The position numbers and the translations under genes were made by a program. The notes below the pieces were generated by a model. That model was not told the origin of the DNA, did not search any database, and saw only the letters and a program-made list of their open reading frames with translations. Below are positions 1-5,413 of a stretch of DNA of 9,146 nt, piece by piece. Source of the DNA: Desulfobacteraceae bacterium (GTDB lineage Bacteria > Desulfobacterota > DSM-4660 > Desulfatiglandales > B25-G16); the NCBI GenBank assembly GCA_028572035.1, contig JAPVWE010000039.1, forward strand, positions 1-9,146. Reading direction: 5' to 3'. The stretch's first letter is position 1, and each line of letters opens with the position of its first letter.

Positions 1-150
1 AAAATTGAAGACCCGAAGTCCTCGTAAAAAATGCTGGTTTTGCCACATAATTGCCAATGCGCCGCCAACTTTCAGATTGGGAATGACGAAGCCGGGCGTT
101 TCTCACATAAATACGCCTCCAAAATGGAGTCCGGGGACAAGAACGTAACC

Positions 151-190
151 TTGAACCTCTGAACCTCTGAACCTTTGAACCCGTGAACGG
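151..190. repeat. 8-bp tandem micro-repeat upstream of selB
   Basis: Five consecutive octamers follow the pattern (C/T)TGAACCT: TTGAACCT, CTGAACCT, CTGAACCT, TTGAACCC, GTGAACGG, with the last copies degenerating. The array ends about 50 bp before the selB start. No coding function is seen. Confidence 0.75.
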
Positions 191-239
191 CTACCCTTTA
201 GTTTAGCATCTAAGCATGGGGAATAAGACAGAGGAAACT

Positions 240-2147
240 ATGAAGCAGATTATTCTTGGTACAGCAGGACACATAGATCATGGCAAGACCGCGCTTATCA
301 AGGCCCTGACAGGCATAGATACAGACAGGCTCAAAGAAGAGAAACTCAGGGGGATAACAATCGAACTGGGTTTCGCCCATCTGAAGCTACCAAGCGGGCT
401 CACCATTGGAATTGTGGATGTACCCGGCCATGAAAGATTTGTTAAGCACATGGTGGCCGGTGCAACTGGGATTGATTTAGTGGCCCTCATTATTGCTGCT
501 GATGAAGGTGTCATGCCTCAGACAAGAGAGCACCTTGAAATCTGCTCCCTCCTTGATATCGAACACGGCCTGATCATAGTAACCAAAATAGATCTGGCGG
601 ACAAAGAATGGCTCAACCTTGTCAGGGATGATGTTTCCTCATTTCTTACCGGTACCTTTCTGCAAGACGCACCCATGGTGGAGGTCTCCTCAAAAACCGG
701 AAAGGGGATTAAGGAACTGACAATAACCCTGGATGAACTTGCCAAAAAAGTCTCTGAAAGGCCTCCCGGAAATTTCTTCAGGCTCCCTATAGACAGGGTC
801 TTTACCATGAAAGGTTTTGGCACGGTTGTCACTGGCGCAACAGCCTCAGGACATATTGATGTTGGCAGTGAGGTGACCATTTATCCAAAGGGAATAAGGA
901 GCAAGGTAAGGGGAATACAGGTATATCATCAGGGTGTGCCATCAGTTAAGGCAGGGCTAAGAACCGCTATTAACCTTCAGGGATTAGAAAAAGAGGCCAT
1001 CATCAGGGGAGATGTAGTCGCTGAAAAAGATTCTCTTAAACCCACTCACATGGTTGATGCCGTTCTGGAATACCTGGATAGTGCCCCTAAGAAGCTACAA
1101 AACAGGACAAAGGTCAGGTTTCACTGCGGTACCTCTGAGATAATCGCCACTGTTATTCTCCTGGACAGAGACAGCCTTTCTCCTGGTGATCAATGCTTTG
1201 CACAATTTCGCCTGGAAAGGCCGACTGTAGTGCTTTCAAAAGATCGATTTGTCATCAGGAGTTACTCACCAATAAGGACCATCGGGGGTGGTTACATCCT
1301 GAACCCACTTCCACCAAAGAAAAAGAGGTTTTCAAAGGATGTATTAGAAGAGCTCACTGTTTTAGACAAGGGCGCTGACCAGGCTATTGTTGAGCAACAT
1401 ATCAAAGGTGGTCGCCTTCAGGGCCGCAGCAAAACCGATCTTTCCTTTCTCACCAATCTCAGTAACAAGGATATTGATGAGCCGATCAACAGGTTACTTT
1501 CAAACAATGTCATTTTTGAATCTGACATGGAGAATGAGATATTTATACATGCTGAATTCTATAATAAGGCTAAAGAAGAGATAGTAAAAATCCTTGGTGA
1601 TTATCACAGGCGATTCCCCTTAAAAAAGGGACTGATCAAGGAGGAATTGAGATCCAAGATAGCCGGTAATGTAAAGGAAAAACTCTTCAACCAGCTAATC
1701 AATGACCTAATACAGGATGCTCTCATTGTCAGGGATAAGGATATAATCAGGGCCAGAGATCATCAGATTAGACTCCTTAAAGATCAGGAAGAGCTGCGCA
1801 GTCAGATCGAGCAAATCTATCTCAAAGAGGGCCTCGAGCCCCCATACTTTAAAGATCTCAATCGAAATATAAAGGAAGGGGGAGGAATGGATCTCCTGGA
1901 AATCATGGTCAAGGATGGAACACTTATCAAGGTAAAGGAAGACCTTTTTTTCCATAAAAAGGTGATAGAAAAGCTCAAGCGGGGGCTTGTTGATTTTATA
2001 AAAGAGAAAGGTGAAATAACCACACCTGAGTTAAAAAAACTTACCGGTGTTTCAAGAAAATACACCATTCCTCTCATAGAATACTTTGATAAGATCCAGC
2101 TAACGGTCAGGATAGGAGACAAAAGGATCCTCAGGAAGAGACAATAA
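240..2147 (+). CDS. selB: Selenocysteine-specific translation elongation factor SelB
   Basis: SelB is a cytoplasmic GTPase that delivers selenocysteyl-tRNA(Sec) to UGA codons marked by a SECIS hairpin. The GTPase domain is complete: P-loop GHIDHGKT (residues 10-17), switch region RGITIELGF (about 38-46), DVPGHE (60-65) and TKID (115-118), the usual SelB variant of NKxD. EF-Tu-like beta-barrel domains follow. The C-terminal third, rich in Lys and Glu, fits the winged-helix repeats that bind SECIS RNA. I chose the ATG at 240, giving 635 residues, because AGAGGA lies just upstream and MKQIILGTAGHIDHGKT is the typical SelB N-terminus. An in-frame ATG at 216 would add eight residues but has no ribosome-binding site. 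Length is close to E. coli SelB (614). No selA, selD or tRNA-Sec is visible, and no gene here contains an obvious in-frame UGA. The membrane protein gene starts 59 bp downstream on the same strand. Confidence 0.95.
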   Translation: MKQIILGTAGHIDHGKTALIKALTGIDTDRLKEEKLRGITIELGFAHLKLPSGLTIGIVDVPGHERFVKHMVAGATGIDLVALIIAADEGVMPQTREHLEICSLLDIEHGLIIVTKIDLADKEWLNLVRDDVSSFLTGTFLQDAPMVEVSSKTGKGIKELTITLDELAKKVSERPPGNFFRLPIDRVFTMKGFGTVVTGATASGHIDVGSEVTIYPKGIRSKVRGIQVYHQGVPSVKAGLRTAINLQGLEKEAIIRGDVVAEKDSLKPTHMVDAVLEYLDSAPKKLQNRTKVRFHCGTSEIIATVILLDRDSLSPGDQCFAQFRLERPTVVLSKDRFVIRSYSPIRTIGGGYILNPLPPKKKRFSKDVLEELTVLDKGADQAIVEQHIKGGRLQGRSKTDLSFLTNLSNKDIDEPINRLLSNNVIFESDMENEIFIHAEFYNKAKEEIVKILGDYHRRFPLKKGLIKEELRSKIAGNVKEKLFNQLINDLIQDALIVRDKDIIRARDHQIRLLKDQEELRSQIEQIYLKEGLEPPYFKDLNRNIKEGGGMDLLEIMVKDGTLIKVKEDLFFHKKVIEKLKRGLVDFIKEKGEITTPELKKLTGVSRKYTIPLIEYFDKIQLTVRIGDKRILRKRQ

Positions 2148-2206
2148 GATAAGGCACCGGTCCCCAGAGGGGTCAGGGGCTTGAACGACAAATGGGAGTA
2201 TAACGC

Positions 2207-3217
2207 ATGATGGATTTCGGCTCCTTTGTGGAGGGCCCGCTGTTGTGGATTGTGTTTTCGATAGTTATCACCGGAGTTATTGCCAGGTTCGTCTTCTTCT
2301 TTTACGCAATCATAAAAAGTGGTAAGGATAGAGATTTCAGATGGTTGTATAGTTTAGCCACCTTTGGGCGCTCCTTTGTGCCTTTTCATAATGCAGTTAC
2401 CAAAAAACCTTTTTACGCAGTCCTGCGCTATATATTTCACATATGCCTGATCGTAGTTCCTGTCTGGTTATCCGGGCATATCGCGCTGTGGGAAGAATCC
2501 AGATTTGAGTGGGCCTGGACTCCACTGCCAGATTCATGGGCTGATTGGATGACACTTCTTTTGTTAGCTCTTGCCGCCTATTTCTTGGTCAGGCGTATCA
2601 TAGTAAAAGACATCCGCCTCACCTCTTCCACATCAGACTACCTTCTGATCGTTATAACCATCTTACCATTTTTGACCGGATACTTCTTAGCCCATGGCAG
2701 TCTGGACTCCATACCTTTCTTAGGAAATAACATGTGGGCCATTCATATCCTGAGTGGTGAGGCAATGCTGCTTGTCGTAGCCTTTCTCTTTTGTAGAACC
2801 CGGCTTAATCTGGAAAAATGCACAGGTTGTGCCGCATGTGAATTGAGTTGCCCAACTGGTACACTTGAGTCCAACGATGAAGGAAAACTGCGAATCTTTA
2901 CCTATTCCCACTACCAATGCATCTGTTGTGGGGAATGTGTAAATACCTGCCCAGAGGAAGCTGCGGAACTACGCCATGAGATAGGTCTTGGAAGGTTTTT
3001 CCGGATAGTTCCCAAACAAGAGATACGATCAGTAGAACTTACGGCGTGTGAAAGATGTGGTGCCCTGTTCGCGCCTGTCGCCCAGTTGGATAAAATCGGG
3101 CAGACCTTTACTCACGAATATCTGCGTTTCTGTCCCCGTTGCAGAATGGTCAACATTGGAGACCTGTTGCATCAGATGTCTCCCTGGCACAGAAAAGAGC
3201 TCGAAAGAAATAACTGA
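2207..3217 (+). CDS. Membrane heme-b-type / 4Fe-4S protein with C-terminal zinc-ribbon-like domain
   Basis: This is a predicted inner-membrane electron-transfer protein of 336 residues with no confident gene name. The first ~200 residues hold five hydrophobic segments (about 11-36, 68-95, 112-133, 143-163 and 174-197). Histidines H78/H91 and H163/H180 recall the paired heme ligands of NarI/DsrM-type cytochrome b subunits. The cytoplasmic part has two [4Fe-4S] motifs: C205, C208, C211, C215 and C238, C241, C244, C248, each ending Cys-Pro. A CxxC pair (281/284) and a CPRC pair (309/312) then look like a zinc ribbon or rubredoxin-like knuckle, as in some hydrogenase and formate-hydrogenlyase ferredoxin subunits. 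GGGAG at 2194-2198 supports the ATG at 2207; a second ATG follows directly. It lies 59 bp after selB with no terminator between, so cotranscription is possible. It may pass electrons between the quinone pool and a soluble ferredoxin-like partner; the partner is not visible. Function is inferred. Confidence 0.75.
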   Translation: MMDFGSFVEGPLLWIVFSIVITGVIARFVFFFYAIIKSGKDRDFRWLYSLATFGRSFVPFHNAVTKKPFYAVLRYIFHICLIVVPVWLSGHIALWEESRFEWAWTPLPDSWADWMTLLLLALAAYFLVRRIIVKDIRLTSSTSDYLLIVITILPFLTGYFLAHGSLDSIPFLGNNMWAIHILSGEAMLLVVAFLFCRTRLNLEKCTGCAACELSCPTGTLESNDEGKLRIFTYSHYQCICCGECVNTCPEEAAELRHEIGLGRFFRIVPKQEIRSVELTACERCGALFAPVAQLDKIGQTFTHEYLRFCPRCRMVNIGDLLHQMSPWHRKELERNN

Positions 3218-3222
3218 GTAAC

Positions 3223-4653
3223 CTACTTCCTATTGAAAACAAGAGATTTTACGGTAACGGGAAATACTTGACCAGCAACTAATGGTTCACCGATATCAAT
3301 CCAGTCTCCTTCTTCCAGAATTAATTCATCTAATGAAAGTAAATTAGTTTTCAAGCTAGTTTCTCGTCGAATTACGTTCCCCACACTACAGGCGATATCC
3401 TTTTCAAAGATTAAAATAATTGGCATGTTACTTTTTATTGAATTGGTAAAAGCTGCTTCAATAGCTTTTGCAAATAACTCTAATTTAGGGTAAGAAGCCG
3501 TAACCGGATCCTTGAAGTATAATGCTGCAATTTCTTCACCTTCGTTTAAATCAAACCTTTGAAATGAGACATTTATCTGTGATACAACGTGTTCAACGCT
3601 TAATTTTGACCTTTCGACATCCACCCTAATTACGGGAACATTTTTTATCGGAAATGAAAGCTTGTCATCCATAAATCCTGAAGAGCCAGAAATTGATAGC
3701 GAATATGCACCTGCACCAATGACAGTTGCTCTAATTTTATTTTCTGGCTCTATAATCGGAGAAGCTAATTTAAATGTCAGGGAATTAATTTTTTCGGCCA
3801 AGATTTGCCCTATATCGTGGTAATTTCCATTACGACCATACATCAATTCTGCGACACCCCCCGAAAATGAATATTCATCAATGCTTTCTGGAAAATCTAA
3901 ATCATCAGTCAGCATTAACTGTTTGGCTAAAGAGGAACTTGCAGGACCAGTAATTACCTCAATTAATACTTCGGCGAACTTTGTTGCTATTCTTTCTATA
4001 TCTTCGTTTGGGATTTGATCACCAATTTTATAATTTAATCCAATATGTTCCATAACTTTCATTGCAGGTTTGTCAATCCTCCAGATTTTTCCTTCAGAAT
4101 TTACGCCAAATAAAATAGCTCCAACAGATATACAACTTGTTGATATTATCTTTCCATTTTTTGATATGGCAGCGTTAGACGTTCCTCCACCAATGTCACA
4201 AGATAATATTGTTTTATTATAATCTTTTGATCTCGCAGTTGACCCTGAGCCCATTGCAGCGATTAAACTTTCGAAATTTGGCCCTGCTGTTGCTGCAACA
4301 AATTTCCCTGCATCATTGGAAAGGGCTTCTGCTATTTGCTTTGCATTATGTTTATTAGCTGTTTCTCCGGTTACAATAATTGCGCCTGTTTGAATATCTG
4401 CAGGATCAATTTTTGCTCGCTTATATTCTTCTTTCAAAAAACCAGTTAATTTATCGATATCAATTGTATCATTATCCAAAAAGGGTGTATTTATTATTCT
4501 TCCCTCATGAATTATATTCCTTTCCTGAATCCGAAAACGACGAGACTCAGACCGCTCATCTCTTCTTAGTACAAGATTTGAAAAAACCAAATGGCTTGTT
4601 GAGCTTCCTACATCTATGCCAACTGAAAGTATTTTAATTTCGTTTATTTCCAT
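3223..4653 (-). CDS. eutA: EutA-type reactivating factor for adenosylcobalamin-dependent ethanolamine ammonia-lyase
   Basis: EutA is an ASKHA-fold ATPase that exchanges damaged cobalamin out of ethanolamine ammonia-lyase. At 476 residues this is full length (enteric EutA is about 467) and matches the family end to end. Seen here are the N-terminal phosphate loop VGIDVGSSTSH (11-21), GAIIVTGETANKHNA (90-104), the AGPNFES segment (123-129), the second phosphate loop CDIGGGTSN (152-160), SGGV (264-267), ATVIGAGAYSLS (309-320) and the C-terminal GDWIDIGEPL ... VFPVTVKSLVF (449-473). The ATG at 4653 has only a weak Shine-Dalgarno (GAG). It converges on the membrane protein gene with a 5-bp gap and no visible terminator. 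Base composition is clearly AT-richer than the flanking genes (roughly mid-30s %GC in sampled stretches against low-to-mid 40s), suggesting separate acquisition. No EutB, EutC or microcompartment gene is in the window, so its client enzyme must be elsewhere or be a different B12 enzyme. It shares an operator motif with the AOR operon. Confidence 0.9.
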   Translation of the reverse strand: MEINEIKILSVGIDVGSSTSHLVFSNLVLRRDERSESRRFRIQERNIIHEGRIINTPFLDNDTIDIDKLTGFLKEEYKRAKIDPADIQTGAIIVTGETANKHNAKQIAEALSNDAGKFVAATAGPNFESLIAAMGSGSTARSKDYNKTILSCDIGGGTSNAAISKNGKIISTSCISVGAILFGVNSEGKIWRIDKPAMKVMEHIGLNYKIGDQIPNEDIERIATKFAEVLIEVITGPASSSLAKQLMLTDDLDFPESIDEYSFSGGVAELMYGRNGNYHDIGQILAEKINSLTFKLASPIIEPENKIRATVIGAGAYSLSISGSSGFMDDKLSFPIKNVPVIRVDVERSKLSVEHVVSQINVSFQRFDLNEGEEIAALYFKDPVTASYPKLELFAKAIEAAFTNSIKSNMPIILIFEKDIACSVGNVIRRETSLKTNLLSLDELILEEGDWIDIGEPLVAGQVFPVTVKSLVFNRK

Positions 4654-4785
4654 TGCTATTTCTCGAACTCTACTGGCGATGCAATATCCCTGACACTCAA
4701 GATACTCTCTTCACCTAAACGGCACAGCCCATTTTTTTAACCCTTAACTTCTTTTACTTATGGGGCGTTATTTCTTTTCATTTTT

Positions 4786-4801
4786 GTTCACCATAATGAA
4801 C
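4786..4801. promoter_or_regulatory. Operator-like palindrome, copy 1 (eutA side)
   Basis: GTTCACCATAATGAAC is an imperfect inverted repeat (GTTCA/TGAAC arms) that matches the copy at 5024-5039 at 14 of 16 positions. It sits at the predicted transcription start of the nearer eutA promoter, where a bound repressor would block initiation. The overall GTTC...GAAC shape is seen in operators of several dimeric regulators, including some IclR-family members; the family assignment is only a guess. Confidence 0.55.
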
Positions 4802-4804
4802 TTA

Positions 4805-4839
4805 ATTATATTTTATAATCTTGTGGCATTGCTTGTCAA
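4805..4839 (-). promoter_or_regulatory. Candidate sigma70-type promoter for eutA
   Basis: On the minus strand a perfect -35 TTGACA (plus-strand 4834-4839) is followed, after 18 bp, by TAAAAT (4810-4815), five of six matches to the -10 consensus. Transcription would start near 4803, right at the operator-like palindrome 4786-4801 and about 150 bp before the eutA start. A second candidate lies upstream on the same strand: TTGACA at 4881-4886, 18-bp spacer, TTTAAT at 4857-4862. I cannot decide between them from sequence. Confidence 0.45.
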
Positions 4840-4981
4840 CACACATTGAAGTTTATATTAAATTTTTCTATCTCGTATCCTGTCAAAAATGGGCCTGAGT
4901 AACTATGTTATATTTAGATATGACGTGCATAAAAGAGGACAATTCTCTTCGGAAACACTACATAAAAAACCATATTTTCCC

Positions 4982-5009
4982 TTGACAAAAAGGTCGAATA
5001 TAGTATAAT
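4982..5009 (+). promoter_or_regulatory. Consensus sigma70-type promoter of the zinc-ribbon/AOR/ferredoxin operon
   Basis: TTGACA at 4982-4987 and TATAAT at 5004-5009 both match the housekeeping sigma consensus perfectly, with a 16-bp spacer. Transcription should begin near 5015-5018, giving a leader of about 135 nt before the ATG at 5152. Such a strong core promoter, with a palindrome directly at the start site, is what a repressor-controlled (inducible) operon typically shows. Confidence 0.75.
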
Positions 5010-5022
5010 TTTTGTTTTAAAT

Positions 5023-5040
5023 AGTTCACAATAGTGAACT
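5023..5040. promoter_or_regulatory. Operator-like perfect palindrome, copy 2 (AOR operon side)
   Basis: AGTTCAC-AATA-GTGAACT is a perfect 7-bp inverted repeat around a 4-bp spacer. It begins 14 bp after the -10 box, so it covers the first transcribed bases of the AOR operon. The inner 16 bp recur with two changes at 4786-4801 near the divergent eutA promoter. Position and symmetry point to a homodimeric repressor; the gene for it is not in this window. Confidence 0.65.
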
Positions 5041-5051
5041 GTATTTAGAGT

Positions 5052-5082
5052 CAAAGGGGTGTGTTAATAACCTACCCTTTTG
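5052..5082 (+). other. Leader hairpin of the AOR operon
   Basis: CAAAGGGGT (5052-5060) pairs with ACCCTTTTG (5074-5082) over nine positions with one G-U wobble. The 13-nt loop can add a small inner GTT/AAC stem. It begins about 35 nt into the predicted transcript and ends ~70 nt before the first start codon. The T-run is only four bases and part of it lies in the stem, so this is more likely an mRNA-stabilising or protein-binding stem, or a weak attenuator, than a full terminator. Confidence 0.4.
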
Positions 5083-5151
5083 TTGGCCAATCAGCTTTTA
5101 TGCTTGCTCTTTATACTAAGAATTCTGCTTTATGACAGAAAGGAGAGTATT

Positions 5152-5412
5152 ATGACAATAGAAAAAGAAGGGCTGTCAACGGCCGAGAGCCTGCGAAAGA
5201 CCAGGACCCACGGTAAGTTTAGATGCCATAATCCTACTTGCATGGAAAGAATTCAGCCAGAGAAGGGAAAAAAGACGGCTAAATGCCCGACATGCGGAAT
5301 GGAATATCGGGTCCACTGGGTCAATCCCCAACTGCCCCGTATCAGAGGACCAGTATGGGAAGTAAACAGAAAATTGGCAGAAACAAAATTAAAAGAAATG
5401 GGGGTAAAATAA
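5152..5412 (+). CDS. Small zinc-ribbon protein, first gene of the AOR operon
   Basis: I do not recognise a named family for this 86-residue soluble protein. Four cysteines (C25, C30, C45, C48) in the pattern CxxxxC ... CPTCG form a probable zinc ribbon. A basic N-terminal part precedes it, and a Lys/Glu-rich, probably helical tail follows (about 68-86). The start at 5152 is supported by AGGAG about 7 nt upstream (5141-5145); a longer frame from the ATG at 5080 would add a hydrophobic leader but has no ribosome-binding site. It is followed after one base by the AOR gene (stop 5410-5412, ATG 5414), so the two are almost certainly cotranslated. The tight coupling suggests an accessory subunit, a cofactor or Fe-S assembly helper, or a regulator of the AOR. 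It carries too few cysteines, wrongly spaced, to be a ferredoxin. Role inferred from context only. Confidence 0.75.
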   Translation: MTIEKEGLSTAESLRKTRTHGKFRCHNPTCMERIQPEKGKKTAKCPTCGMEYRVHWVNPQLPRIRGPVWEVNRKLAETKLKEMGVK

Positions 5413-5413
5413 T

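Larger units (their letters stand above)
4654..5151. promoter_or_regulatory. AT-rich divergent intergenic control region between eutA and the AOR operon
   Basis: These ~500 bp separate divergent genes and hold no credible coding region. The open frame running from 5080 into the zinc-ribbon gene lacks a ribosome-binding site at its upstream ATG. The region contains a consensus promoter for the AOR operon, candidate promoters for eutA on the other strand, two copies of the GTTCAC-N4-GTGAAC type palindrome, and a hairpin in the AOR leader. I saw no tRNA and no riboswitch I could recognise, including no molybdenum/tungsten cofactor riboswitch, though I could not run a covariance search. Confidence 0.7.

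Noticed and set aside
2..150. Open + frame of about 49 codons before the TAA near 148-150
   Set aside because: It lacks a plausible start, has a composition unlike a protein end, and leads into the micro-repeat; it could be degraded or intergenic-repeat DNA.
216..239. Upstream in-frame ATG for selB
   Set aside because: No Shine-Dalgarno precedes it, whereas the ATG at 240 has AGAGGA and gives the canonical SelB N-terminus.
2162..2172. CCCC-AGA-GGGG hairpin between selB and the membrane protein gene
   Set aside because: Only four base pairs and no T-run follows, so I did not call it a terminator.
3215..3240. Possible selenocysteine read-through of the membrane protein TGA stop
   Set aside because: The extension has no recognisable content and would run antisense into eutA; no SECIS-like hairpin is visible.
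4380..4637. 85-residue + strand open frame inside eutA
   Set aside because: It is antisense to a well-conserved gene and has no ribosome-binding site or recognisable domain.
5080..5151. N-terminal hydrophobic extension of the zinc-ribbon protein
   Set aside because: The upstream start lacks a ribosome-binding site and overlaps the leader hairpin; AGGAG precedes the ATG at 5152.
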